Shown piece by piece: positions 36,402 to 44,613 of a stretch of DNA of 64,000 nt; position 1 is the stretch's first letter, and each line of letters starts with the position of its first letter. Source of the stretch: AV40 sp963817335. GTDB lineage: Bacteria > Verrucomicrobiota > Verrucomicrobiia > Chthoniobacterales > UBA10450. The position numbers and the translations under genes were made by a program. The DNA lies in the NCBI GenBank assembly GCA_963817335.1, contig CAWFNX010000001.1, forward strand, positions 248,001 to 312,000, written 5' to 3'. Below the pieces are notes generated by a model, which saw only the letters and a list, made by a program, of their open reading frames with translations, did no database searches and was not told where the DNA came from.

Positions 36402-38645
36402 TCATTGCCCCTGGCTACCGGGATCGAAGTTCAAATCAAAGCCGAATTTGGGAAAAGCCTTGAGGCTAAAGGTAAAAAGCACGCCATACTCCTGCTTGTT
36501 GCCAGTGTTATCTCGAATGACGGCGCCGAAGGATGCCGTCCAGTTCGATAAGTCTCGGTAAATCGCGTAGCGCTGTTCCTGGAAGAGGCCAATCGTGCCT
36601 TCATATTGCTCCTGAAACCCAAAGCCCCAATTGTCATTGATGCGATAGTATCCGCCAACTACAAACAGGCTGCTGTGCTGAAAGAACGGGTTGTCGTTCA
36701 GATATCGATGGCCAGCGTTGAGTTGAAGATTGGCGAATGGTTGGATGGCGAGCGTGGTGTTGACTTCAGTAAATCCCGGACTGAATGCCGGAAGCTGCGA
36801 ATCAACCGTGAGCGACGCCCACGGCAGCGGGGTGAAGCGCAGCTTGTTGAAAAAGTTTGAGTACATCCGTCGATCGTAAGGATTATCGAAGTTCACATCG
36901 AAAAACGTGTCCAGCTCGAGCCACGTAACCGTCACATCGTCGCGGCGGGTTTCCAGGCGGTTCCGAATTCCGTTCCGCCAGATTGTCCAGCTCGCGATTG
37001 AATCAATGGTGGTGAACTGCGGAAAATCGATCGGTCGCAGTTGGGTCGACGGCTCGAACCGGTCGAACTCCAGAACTGAAGCGGGATTGATTCCGTTTTC
37101 ATGAACATAGGAGAAGTTTGTGTAGGGTTGGATAACATGAAGTAAACCGTCCAATCCAAGCGCCCGATCCGCCACATCGTCCCAAGTTCGTGACAACTTA
37201 AACGAAGCTTCGACGCCGGTATTGAACACGGTCCGAACACCGCTGCCTGCATCGATAATTGGATTTGCCGGCGTTGGATCTTGGGGAATGAAGTTCGGAA
37301 TTAACGGATCCTCGTTGGATGGGAAGAGCGTGTTCCCGAGATCGCGCGTCTTGTCATAGTAAGTGGCTCGGAATCCGGCCCGCGGCACAATCGAAAGCCA
37401 GCCGAAATAAGTGTTCGGATAAAGCAACTGGTGAAAGGTATCAAACCGATTGGTCCCATAATCTTCGAAACCCGAACCTTCGGCAAAATTTCGATGGAGA
37501 TCCGCGAAACCAGTCTCGCCTTCGTAGAAAATCGGGGTCCCAAATAATGATGTGCGCTTGATGTCGAGGACCACTTCGGGCAATCGCTCGGTTGCTTCAA
37601 AGAAATCGTTCGCTTGAAACCGGCCGATTGCACTGAGCGTGTAAAATGAGCCGGTCTTGGCCAGGGCAACGACATTGTCCGGAACGGGATCGATCCGGAA
37701 TTCGCTCTGATAGAAATCCTGCATCACGAACGCGTCGCTAAGCTTGGTGACATTCACAATCCCATAGATGTCTTTGGTGAAATTCGTCGTGTCCTGAATT
37801 GTTGCTCGATACCGGTTGGGGTCCAACTCAGGGCGTTTGACGGCGGTGGGATTGATGTCCGGGTTTTGGTCGTCGGCGTAGTAAGTCTTGAGCTTTAGAT
37901 TGCTCGACTTGTCCTTTCCGTAGTCAATGTCGGTGTCAAAACCGATCGCGACCCCGCGACGGCCGCGATAATCAAGCCTAAGGCGGCCTTTGATATCGTC
38001 CGTAATTGGAAAGGTTACCTGGGTGAGAAGCGAAGGTCCCCAGGAACTCAAGTCCGCTGGCGCAATTGAGAAACTAAAGGCGTCGTTCAAGGACTGATAC
38101 AGATAGGGCCACCAGAAAATCGGGACTTTACCGACGTAGAACGTCACGTTTTGAAATACGACATGATCGTTTTCATAAACCCGGACGGTTCGCGCTTGCA
38201 GGTGAAAGTCCGGGCGCGGCGAATCGTCGGTTGTAAAAGTGGCGTCTTCTACGTGATAAACGGTTGCCGACTGCTGATTCACGTTTTGTCCGCTGAGAAA
38301 GTAGGGATGGTATTCAGTCCGTACCTTGTTGGTGCGAATTTGTTTGGTGTCGATGTTGTAAACGCCTTCGTCGGCAATGTAGAGACTCACGTCCCGATAG
38401 ATCCGAACATTTCCTCGGACTAACACCTCATGGGTGCGGGAATTATACTGGGCAAAGTCGCCATAAATATCAGTATCGCCGATATGAATCGCCACGTTAT
38501 CGCGAGCAGTTGCCACCCCGTTGTCGTAAGTTGTTTCTCCACTGGAGGTAATCTCGACCGGTTCGTGATCAGAACTCGAGTTCGCTGCGCCCGCAAGGCC
38601 GGCCGCCCATAACATGATAAAAACCCCCCAGACCAGCATTCGCAT
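36402..38645 (-). CDS. lptD: LptD/OstA-type outer-membrane assembly protein
   Basis: About 747 residues from the ATG at 38645 (the frame reaches a TTG at 38684). Signal peptide ending GLAGAAN. The N-terminal OstA/beta-jellyroll repeats (EPVEITSSGETTYDNGVATA, DNVAIHIGDTDIYGDFAQYN, LVRGNVRIYRD) are of LptA/LptD type, then the conserved PIFWWPYLYQSLND passage and a long beta-barrel with alternating aromatic strands to the C-terminus. LptD inserts lipopolysaccharide into the outer leaflet. The paired cysteines found in proteobacterial LptD are absent, as in many distant homologs. Without LptE or other Lpt genes nearby the LPS role is by family only. Located downstream of the ketosynthase pair on the same strand. 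Confidence 0.82.
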   Translation of the reverse strand: MRMLVWGVFIMLWAAGLAGAANSSSDHEPVEITSSGETTYDNGVATARDNVAIHIGDTDIYGDFAQYNSRTHEVLVRGNVRIYRDVSLYIADEGVYNIDTKQIRTNKVRTEYHPYFLSGQNVNQQSATVYHVEDATFTTDDSPRPDFHLQARTVRVYENDHVVFQNVTFYVGKVPIFWWPYLYQSLNDAFSFSIAPADLSSWGPSLLTQVTFPITDDIKGRLRLDYRGRRGVAIGFDTDIDYGKDKSSNLKLKTYYADDQNPDINPTAVKRPELDPNRYRATIQDTTNFTKDIYGIVNVTKLSDAFVMQDFYQSEFRIDPVPDNVVALAKTGSFYTLSAIGRFQANDFFEATERLPEVVLDIKRTSLFGTPIFYEGETGFADLHRNFAEGSGFEDYGTNRFDTFHQLLYPNTYFGWLSIVPRAGFRATYYDKTRDLGNTLFPSNEDPLIPNFIPQDPTPANPIIDAGSGVRTVFNTGVEASFKLSRTWDDVADRALGLDGLLHVIQPYTNFSYVHENGINPASVLEFDRFEPSTQLRPIDFPQFTTIDSIASWTIWRNGIRNRLETRRDDVTVTWLELDTFFDVNFDNPYDRRMYSNFFNKLRFTPLPWASLTVDSQLPAFSPGFTEVNTTLAIQPFANLQLNAGHRYLNDNPFFQHSSLFVVGGYYRINDNWGFGFQEQYEGTIGLFQEQRYAIYRDLSNWTASFGAVIRDNTGNKQEYGVLFTFSLKAFPKFGFDLNFDPGSQGQ

Positions 38646-38712
38646 GGCGGACGCCGAACGTACCGCAGCCCCCCCGGGTTGCAAAGGTAAAAGGAGGTCG
38701 GGCGCCGCCTGC

Positions 38713-39831
38713 TTAGATGGATAACCGCAGCCCTGCGGCCTGTTGATTCAGTCCGCAGCTTGTAACGATCACCGCCGTCCCGACCTCCTCGGCGCCGGTT
38801 GAGAAGCGAAGTCCTGCCTTACCGTCAGGGTGCAATAGCGGGGGAAGTCGTTTTGTGGCCAAAGCATGAGCGGCAATGATCACCTGCCAAAGCGCGCCAG
38901 GGCCTACGCTTTCTCCCAGGGCAGGTTTAGGGCTGTAAACCAGGGAATCGGGAGACTGTTTACTAATGGCGTCGCGTTCGGCCAGATCGACAAATGTGCC
39001 ATTGGCGCTCGCAACAATGTCCGCGTTTTGATCGTGGAGGTCCCGCAGGATTCTCTCAACGACTTCAAAGGCGTTTCGCTGGTGTGAGAAGTTTCCGCCG
39101 GTATTTATCGAAGCGACTTTCACGTTGCCTTCCGCACCCAGCAGCACCGCGCCGGCGCCCTCGCTAAAAATCGTTCCATGGGGAGGATCGAAAAACGGTT
39201 CAATTGGGGGCGATGATTTGGCCAATCGCCACTTGTGATAGGCATCGCAGAGCACCCAGTCGGCTTCTTCCGCGGCGACAACGAGACAATGATCGGCCGC
39301 GCCCGTCTCCAGAAGGTCGCTCGCCATTTTGATTCCGAGAATACCGACGGCGCCGTCGCCGACGACGGTGTAGCTCGCGCCGTTGACTCCCAGGATTGCG
39401 GCCAAATGACTGGCCGGAGCGTTGAAAACTGTCTCGGGGAACAGGAGTGGACTGGCCGATTGCGCACCGGACTCCACAATTCCGTGATAAAACCGTTTTG
39501 TATAAGTCACGCCGCCGTTGGAAACAGCGAAAACGAGGCCGAGTCTTTCCGAATCAATGTTCAGGTTCATCGACTTCGCCTGGGCGATCGCGTCCAATCC
39601 AGCGGCGGCAGCGAAACGCGAGATAGCGCTGGCCCGGCGCAACCGCGGGTGGAGTGGCAGATTTTTCAGCGCGTCGCCGGGAATAAGAAACGCTTGGTAA
39701 CTTTTTGTTCCTTCGTTACCCGAAATGATTTGAGCGGTCGCTTCGTCTCCGCGGGCCAGACGATTCCAAACTTCCTCAATCCCTCGGCCGAGCGGCGTGA
39801 CCCAGCCCATGCCGGCGATACCCGGCCTCAT
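38713..39831 (-). CDS. Ketosynthase-like protein without catalytic triad (chain-length-factor-like)
   Basis: 372 residues with a beta-ketoacyl synthase fold: GMGWVTPLGRGIEEVWNRLA start, FNAPASHLAAILGVNGASYT, FSEGAGAVLLG and the C-terminal VIVTSCG. All three catalytic positions differ from active enzymes. The TACxSG nucleophile motif reads GDGAVG (158-163, Gly160 aligning with Cys), the HGT His is Asn277 (ANGTF), and the GHxxGA His is Glu307 (LGESVGPGA). This is the state of chain-length factors (KS-beta) in type II polyketide and aryl-polyene-type systems, which pair with an active KS. The gene starts inside the stop of the intact ketosynthase upstream (ATGA, 39828-39831), so the two are translationally coupled and probably form a heterodimer (inference). 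No acyl carrier protein is adjacent. Confidence 0.82.
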   Translation of the reverse strand: MRPGIAGMGWVTPLGRGIEEVWNRLARGDEATAQIISGNEGTKSYQAFLIPGDALKNLPLHPRLRRASAISRFAAAAGLDAIAQAKSMNLNIDSERLGLVFAVSNGGVTYTKRFYHGIVESGAQSASPLLFPETVFNAPASHLAAILGVNGASYTVVGDGAVGILGIKMASDLLETGAADHCLVVAAEEADWVLCDAYHKWRLAKSSPPIEPFFDPPHGTIFSEGAGAVLLGAEGNVKVASINTGGNFSHQRNAFEVVERILRDLHDQNADIVASANGTFVDLAERDAISKQSPDSLVYSPKPALGESVGPGALWQVIIAAHALATKRLPPLLHPDGKAGLRFSTGAEEVGTAVIVTSCGLNQQAAGLRLSI

Positions 39832-41054
39832 GCGGCGACTTTTCGGAGGAGAACCGATGCATTCGTGCCCCCGAACCCGAATGAATTGGACAAGGCGGTG
39901 TCGATCTCTGCGTCGCGCGCTTCGTTCGCGACAATATTTAAAGCAAGGTCGGAATCTGGTGCGCGAAAATTAATATTGGGCGGCAGAAACTGTGATTGCA
40001 GCGCCAGCAAACAGATTACCGCTTCAATCGCGCCAGCCGCGCCTAACGAATGACCGATCATGCTCTTGGTCGAGCTCACCGGAACATCGCCGAACAACTC
40101 TGAAATCGCTTTGCCCTCGGCCGCGTCATTGAAAAGCGTCGCCGTCCCGTGAGCGTTGATGTAATCCACTTGGTCAGCTGCGCAGCCGGCGCTTTTTAAT
40201 GCCTGCTCCATCGCTCGCCTTGGACCAGTCCCTGATGGATCGGGCTGGGTGAGATGATGATTGTCGGTCGAAATGCCGTAGCCGACGATTTCGCCGAGAA
40301 TCGTCGCGCGCCGTTTGAGCGCGCTTTCGAAATTTTCGAGTGCTAAAACCGCCGCGCCTTCGCCCAGGACCATGCCGGTGCGGTCGCGATCAAACGGCCT
40401 GCATTTCTCCGGGGTGGCCGCCTGCAGAGAATCGAATCCAACAAAAACCAATTCTGAGATCGCATCATATCCGCCGGTTAACACGCAATCGTACTTTCCG
40501 GAACGAACACATTCAAAGGCACGGCCAATCGCATTGGTTCCGGAAGCGCAGGCATTGGCAATCACGAAGCAAGGCGCAGAGATGCCAAATTCATTCTGCG
40601 CGTCGAGAACAGGTTTTTGCGGTGGATAGTTCGCAATCCATTCTGGCGATCGCCGCAAATTCTCGTGCCGCTGCAAGGCCCGATAATAGTCCTCGCCGTA
40701 CGACATCCCGCCGCTGGTAGTGCCGATAATCGTGACTTCCGGTTGGAAGTGGGCGTCGTTCTCAAAGAGTTCGGCCAAGGCCGCGATCATCATGTGCGAT
40801 GCCCGATGCAGGCGCGCCTTCTTGCGGCCGGTTTGGCGGCGGCCAAGGAGACGTTCATCGGATATTTGGGCGGCGGTTTTGCATCGGCAGTGGGTGACGT
40901 CGAACCGCGACACCGGGGTAACGCAATCGGTGGCTTTACGCAGCGAAAGAAGGGTGTCTTCGAGGCCAAAACCCAGGGGGCTGACAATGCCGGCGGCCAC
41001 AACTGCGACGCGAGCTTTACCATTTGTTACGTTTAAAGCGTTAAAACCCGACAT
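39828..41054 (-). CDS. Beta-ketoacyl-ACP synthase, FabF-like, catalytically complete
   Basis: 408 residues. It condenses malonyl-ACP with an acyl chain in fatty-acid or polyketide synthesis. Catalytic Cys169 (NACASGTNAIG), His302 (NAHGTAT), Lys330 and His335 (KSMIGHSLGAAGAIE) are all present, as are TTSGGMSYGED and SNSFGFGGTNASVLL. Its stop overlaps the start of a triad-less homolog by ATGA, so it is the active half of a KS/CLF-like pair rather than a housekeeping FabF by context. What the pair makes is not shown: no ACP, ketoreductase or thioesterase is next to it. ATG at 41054; ~180 nt separate it from the divergent RRM gene. Confidence 0.9.
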   Translation of the reverse strand: MSGFNALNVTNGKARVAVVAAGIVSPLGFGLEDTLLSLRKATDCVTPVSRFDVTHCRCKTAAQISDERLLGRRQTGRKKARLHRASHMMIAALAELFENDAHFQPEVTIIGTTSGGMSYGEDYYRALQRHENLRRSPEWIANYPPQKPVLDAQNEFGISAPCFVIANACASGTNAIGRAFECVRSGKYDCVLTGGYDAISELVFVGFDSLQAATPEKCRPFDRDRTGMVLGEGAAVLALENFESALKRRATILGEIVGYGISTDNHHLTQPDPSGTGPRRAMEQALKSAGCAADQVDYINAHGTATLFNDAAEGKAISELFGDVPVSSTKSMIGHSLGAAGAIEAVICLLALQSQFLPPNINFRAPDSDLALNIVANEARDAEIDTALSNSFGFGGTNASVLLRKVAA

Positions 41055-41238
41055 GAGGTCGCCTATTCAGTCCGCGATTTTTGTTGCCTTCTAAACCGAA
41101 GCACTCTACACAATGAGCCCGAAAGGAGAAAACAGCAGCTCGGAAGTCCGCCGATTGTAACTTTAAATGCAATCAGCGGCGATTTGATATTTAGCAGCGC
41201 GAAACAGTGTCCTGGCCGCGTTTTCCAGATTAGACTCA

Positions 41239-41568
41239 ATGGCAACCAAACTATACGTGGGAAATCTCCCATTTAACACTACCGAAAACGAACTTCAGGA
41301 GCTTTTTTCACAAGCTGGCGCAGTGCAGGAGGTCATGCTGATGCAGGACAAATTCACCGGCAAATCGCGCGGCTTCGCTTTTGTGACTATGGGCTCCGAC
41401 GCCGACGCGCAAAAAGCGATCGCGGAAATTAACGGCAAGACCCTCGAAGGTCGGGCCCTGACCGTGAACGAAGCGCGTCCACGCGAACCAAGACCACCGG
41501 GTGGCGGTGGGGGCGGTTACGGCGGCGATCGTCGTCGTGATGGTGGCGGACAACGTCGCGGACGTTAG
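41239..41568 (+). CDS. RRM-type RNA-binding protein
   Basis: 109 residues. A single RNA recognition motif with RNP2 LYVGNLPF and RNP1 KSRGFAFV, then a ~28-residue tail of Gly, Arg and Pro (RPPGGGGGGYGGDRRRD). It resembles the small glycine-rich RNA-binding proteins of cyanobacteria and other bacteria, often cold-induced. It binds single-stranded RNA in the cytoplasm; the targets are unknown. Short intergenic regions and a strong terminator suggest a monocistronic gene. Confidence 0.95.
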   Translation: MATKLYVGNLPFNTTENELQELFSQAGAVQEVMLMQDKFTGKSRGFAFVTMGSDADAQKAIAEINGKTLEGRALTVNEARPREPRPPGGGGGGYGGDRRRDGGGQRRGR

Positions 41569-41591
41569 TAACCACATATTTTTCAATTTTT

Positions 41592-41625
41592 AAAAGGCGG
41601 CCGTATTAGCGGCCGCCTTTTTTTT
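41592..41625 (+). terminator. Rho-independent terminator of the RRM gene
   Basis: Stem AAAAGGCGGCCG (41592-41603) with CGGCCGCCTTTT (41610-41621), loop TATTAG, T-run to 41625. Located 23 nt after the stop. Confidence 0.92.
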
Positions 41626-41700
41626 GCACAGCTGCCGTTCGATCTCAGCGCGAATCAGTTAGGAAGACGAAAGGGTTAAAAACAGGAGGAGCTTGCGATT

Positions 41701-42087
41701 ATGGCAGAGAATTCAGGTGCACAGCACAAGGAAGACATAGAAGTCCCACCGATACCGAAAGAAACGGCTGGAGCAGTCGCTGGGGCGGCTCTTGGCAGCA
41801 TGATGGGGCCGGCCGGAGCGGTGGTCGGAGGAATCGTTGGCGCACTGGCGGGAAAAGCGGCCGGTGAAGGTCGCCTCAAGCCAGCCGTCAAGAAGGCGAC
41901 CGCGCGCGTGCTCAAACCCGCGCCGAGGCGAGTGAAGAAAGTAGTCCGGTCCGTTACCGCAAAAAAAAGAAAAGCGCCCCGTCGAACAACCAAATCACGC
42001 AAACGTTCATCCAGCCGGCGCGCCAAAGCCAAACCACGTCGAAAATCGACCTCGCCCCGTAATAAGACGCGACGGCGCCGTCGATGA
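41701..42087 (+). CDS. Small protein with glycine zipper and histone H1-like basic tail
   Basis: 128 residues with a good SD (AGGAGGAG, 41685-41692). Residues 23-57 form a glycine-zipper hydrophobic stretch (AGAVAGAALGSMMGPAGAVV), as in small membrane-inserting proteins. From 58 on the chain is almost wholly Lys, Arg, Ser, Thr and Pro (KKATARVLKPAPRRVKK, KRSSSRRAKAKPRRKS), like bacterial histone H1 or protamine-like tails, ending RRRRR. The tail should bind DNA or RNA; the zipper suggests membrane contact or oligomerisation. I do not know a named family with this combination. It lies alone between the RRM gene and tRNA-Tyr. Confidence 0.8.
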   Translation: MAENSGAQHKEDIEVPPIPKETAGAVAGAALGSMMGPAGAVVGGIVGALAGKAAGEGRLKPAVKKATARVLKPAPRRVKKVVRSVTAKKRKAPRRTTKSRKRSSSRRAKAKPRRKSTSPRNKTRRRRR

Positions 42088-42093
42088 GGGAAG

Positions 42094-42177
42094 TGGGCAG
42101 GGCTGGATTCGAACCAGCGAAGGCGTAAAGCCAGCAGATTTACAGTCTGCCCCGTTTGGCCACTTCGGTACCTACCC
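42094..42177 (-). tRNA. tRNA-Tyr (anticodon GTA)
   Basis: On the minus strand GGGTAGG (42177-42171) pairs with CCTGCCC before discriminator A (42094). The anticodon stem-loop GCAGA-CTGTAAA-TCTGC carries GTA (42143-42141). A long variable arm (CTGGCTTTACGCCTTCG region), typical of bacterial tRNA-Tyr, and a T-loop GGTTCGAATCC are present. The 3' CCA is not encoded. Confidence 0.96.
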
Positions 42178-42201
42178 GCGACGGTTCTGGAGCCTTGATC
42201 T

Positions 42202-43386
42202 CTAGCTAAAAAACTTCGCGATGCAATTTACTACGTACTGCTGCGATTCGCGCGCAATTTCGGGATAAATCGGCAAGGCCAAACTCTCGCGGGCGGCTTG
42301 TTCCGCTTCCGGGAAATCTCCGGCCTTATATCCGAGATATTCGAAACAAGGCTGCTGGTGTAGGGCCAGCGGATAGTAAATCGCCGTCTCAACTTCGTGA
42401 TCGGCCAGGTATTGGCGCAATTCGTCCCGTCGCGCCGTCCGGATTACGTATTGATGATAGATGTGATGGTTCGTTAGACCGGCCTGAGCGTAAGGCTCGA
42501 CTGGTAATTGGATTTTTTTCTCCAAGCCGACCCGACGAAATTCGGCGGTGTAAAACTTTGCCACTTCGCGTCGCGCTGCCGACCAACTGTCGAGACGCGG
42601 CAGTTTCACGCTCAAAATCGCCGCCTGGATTTCATCCATCCGAAAGTTCCCGCCGACGAAATCGTGTCGGTACTGTGCGCCCATTCCATGATGGCGACAT
42701 TGGCGGAGACGCTCGGCAAATTGCTCGTTGCGGCAAACGACCAGGCCGGCGTCGCCCGCTGCGCCAAGGTTCTTGGACGGATAAAAACTGAAGCAACCTA
42801 CGTCGCCCATTGTTCCCGCTTTGGCGGGTCCTTTTTCGAGCGGGAATTCCGCGCCGATCGCTTGGGCGGCGTCTTCGATCAGGATCAAATTGTGCTCGCG
42901 GGCTATGGACAGTATTTCGTTCATGTCGCAACACAATCCGAAAAGGTGAGCAGGGACGAGCGCAACGATGGTTTGTCGATTTTCGTTTACCAATTTGCCT
43001 TCGACCTGGTGGCAAAACTTCTCGAGATAGCGCCGCAATGCGGGCGCGGAGATATTGTAGGTGGCTGGATCGATATCGATAAACACCGGAGTCGCGCCAA
43101 TGCGGGCGATGCAACCGCCGGTCGCGAAGAACGAATACGCAGTGGTGATAACGGCGTCGCCGAGGCCGATTTCCAGCGCCATTAATACTGCCAGCAACGC
43201 ATCGGTCCCCGACGAAACCCCGATTCCATGAGGCGAGCCACAATAGGCTGCCGCCGCATTCTCGAATTCCTCCAATTTCGGGCCCAGAATGAAACGCTGA
43301 CTCGACAGAACTTCTTCCGTCGCGGCTCGAATCTCGTCCGACAGGACGCGGTATTGCTCGCTGAGATCCAAAAGCCGGACTCGCAT
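42202..43386 (-). CDS. DegT/DnrJ/EryC1-type PLP-dependent sugar aminotransferase
   Basis: 394 residues. It transfers an amino group to a keto-sugar nucleotide during deoxyamino-sugar synthesis for envelope glycans. Motifs: LLDLSEQYRVLSDEI start, SSGTDALLAVLMAL (cofactor phosphate), LIEDAAQAIGAEF (Asp for the PLP nitrogen), FSFYPSKNLGAAGDAG with the PLP lysine, and GGNFRMDEIQAAIL. Normal length. It stands alone with tRNA-Tyr downstream. The product sugar is not known from sequence. Confidence 0.92.
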   Translation of the reverse strand: MRVRLLDLSEQYRVLSDEIRAATEEVLSSQRFILGPKLEEFENAAAAYCGSPHGIGVSSGTDALLAVLMALEIGLGDAVITTAYSFFATGGCIARIGATPVFIDIDPATYNISAPALRRYLEKFCHQVEGKLVNENRQTIVALVPAHLFGLCCDMNEILSIAREHNLILIEDAAQAIGAEFPLEKGPAKAGTMGDVGCFSFYPSKNLGAAGDAGLVVCRNEQFAERLRQCRHHGMGAQYRHDFVGGNFRMDEIQAAILSVKLPRLDSWSAARREVAKFYTAEFRRVGLEKKIQLPVEPYAQAGLTNHHIYHQYVIRTARRDELRQYLADHEVETAIYYPLALHQQPCFEYLGYKAGDFPEAEQAARESLALPIYPEIARESQQYVVNCIAKFFS

Positions 43387-43484
43387 CAGCCTAGATTGTC
43401 AGTTCCGCTCGAGCGATCAATCCGAACTTTGGCCGCCCACCCGGCTGATTGACCGATAACTCCCACTCAGTTAGGGTTTCCGGC

Positions 43485-43664
43485 ATGTCTCTCGTCCGCG
43501 GACTGTTTTGGCTGATCCTGTTCGTATTCTTCACTTTTTGCTTCGTAGTTCTGTTCGAATACGGGACTCACGACTTCTCGACCGGTTTCCAGAAGGAATT
43601 CAATCGGATCAAGACGTTCGTCATGACGCAGGTGGGCAAAGAAAAGAAGCAGGAGAAAAAGTAG
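43485..43664 (+). CDS. Small single-span membrane protein, unknown
   Basis: 59 residues from the ATG at 43485 (a longer frame starts at 43449). One membrane helix, residues ~5-26 (GLFWLILFVFFTFCFVVLFEY), followed by a charged cytoplasmic tail ending KEKKQEKK. Positioned between the divergent DegT gene and the convergent mqnD gene, whose stop is directly adjacent. No family recognised. Confidence 0.6.
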   Translation: MSLVRGLFWLILFVFFTFCFVVLFEYGTHDFSTGFQKEFNRIKTFVMTQVGKEKKQEKK

Positions 43665-44519
43665 CTACTCGGCGAACTCAATTTCCGCCGGCTTTTTGAT
43701 GTAACCGGCGCTTCGGGCGTCGCTCAAGAATTTGCGAATCGCAGCCCGGCCTGTTTCCCCGTAATCGCGCGTAAAATCGTTCACGTACATGCCGATGAAT
43801 TTGTCGGCTAATTGTTCGTTCATGTCGCGTGCGTAAGGCATTGAATGGGCAACCGCCTCATCGCGATGGGCCAGGCCGTAATCGATACTCTCGCGCATAA
43901 TCTCCAGCAGATCATGGCGAATGTCCGGCGGAATGTCCTTGCGAATCACGTTTCCACCCAATGGTAACGGCAACGCGGTCTTCCGTTTCCACCACTCGCC
44001 AAGGTCGACAACTTTTTCAAAACCGGATTTTGCATAGGTCAATTGTCCCTCGTGAATGATCAAGCCCGCGTCCGCTTTGCCATTGCTCACAACATCGAAA
44101 ATTTGATCAAACGGGACCACCACGTGTTTGAAGTCGCCCAGATAAAGTTTCAAGGCGAGAAATGCACTCGTCATTGTCCCCGGAACAGCAATTAGCCGTT
44201 CGCGGAGCCAGTTTCGGATTTCGGATTTCGGATTTCGAGATTGTCCGATGACAATCGGACCGTAGCCATCGCCCATGCTCGCGCCGCAAGGGAGCAACGC
44301 GTACCTGTCCGCGATGTAAGCGCAAGCGTGAATGGATACGGCGGAGATGTGCAGCTCGCCGCGCATCGCGCGCTCGTTCAGGGTTTGGATGTCTTCCAAA
44401 CGATGCTCGAATCGATATCCGCGGAGGTCGATTTTGTTCTTCGCGATTGCGTAAAACATGAAGGCGTCGTCCGGATCGGGCGAATGTCCGAGGGTGAAAA
44501 CTTCAGGCGCGCGCCACAT
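43665..44519 (-). CDS. mqnD: 1,4-dihydroxy-6-naphthoate synthase (menaquinone, futalosine pathway)
   Basis: 284 residues. It converts cyclic de-hypoxanthine futalosine to 1,4-dihydroxy-6-naphthoate. Family signatures: FTLGHSPDPDDAFMFYAI, ISAVSIHACAYIADRY, MGDGYGPIVI, IAVPGTMTSAFLALKL and GLIIHEGQLTYAKSGFEKVVDLGEWW. Its periplasmic-binding-protein fold is cytoplasmic here. It shows that the organism makes menaquinone by the futalosine route rather than MenFDHCEB. A heptanucleotide repeat encodes the surface loop SRNPKSEIRN. No other mqn gene is in the window. Confidence 0.92.
   Translation of the reverse strand: MWRAPEVFTLGHSPDPDDAFMFYAIAKNKIDLRGYRFEHRLEDIQTLNERAMRGELHISAVSIHACAYIADRYALLPCGASMGDGYGPIVIGQSRNPKSEIRNWLRERLIAVPGTMTSAFLALKLYLGDFKHVVVPFDQIFDVVSNGKADAGLIIHEGQLTYAKSGFEKVVDLGEWWKRKTALPLPLGGNVIRKDIPPDIRHDLLEIMRESIDYGLAHRDEAVAHSMPYARDMNEQLADKFIGMYVNDFTRDYGETGRAAIRKFLSDARSAGYIKKPAEIEFAE
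44212..44239. repeat. Tandem 7-bp repeat inside mqnD
   Basis: TTTCGGA occurs three times in tandem (44212-44232), plus an imperfect fourth copy (44233-44239). Read on the minus strand it encodes RNPKSEIRN. Because the unit is 7 nt, gain or loss of one copy would shift the mqnD frame. Confidence 0.85.
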
Positions 44520-44613
44520 CGCCGCATGCTAACTGCCGGCGCGACCGGTGCAACATCGTCTGGCTTTTGATTGCTATTTGCGTTGTCGAAACGCTTCCGA
44601 TAGCCTCACTGAC

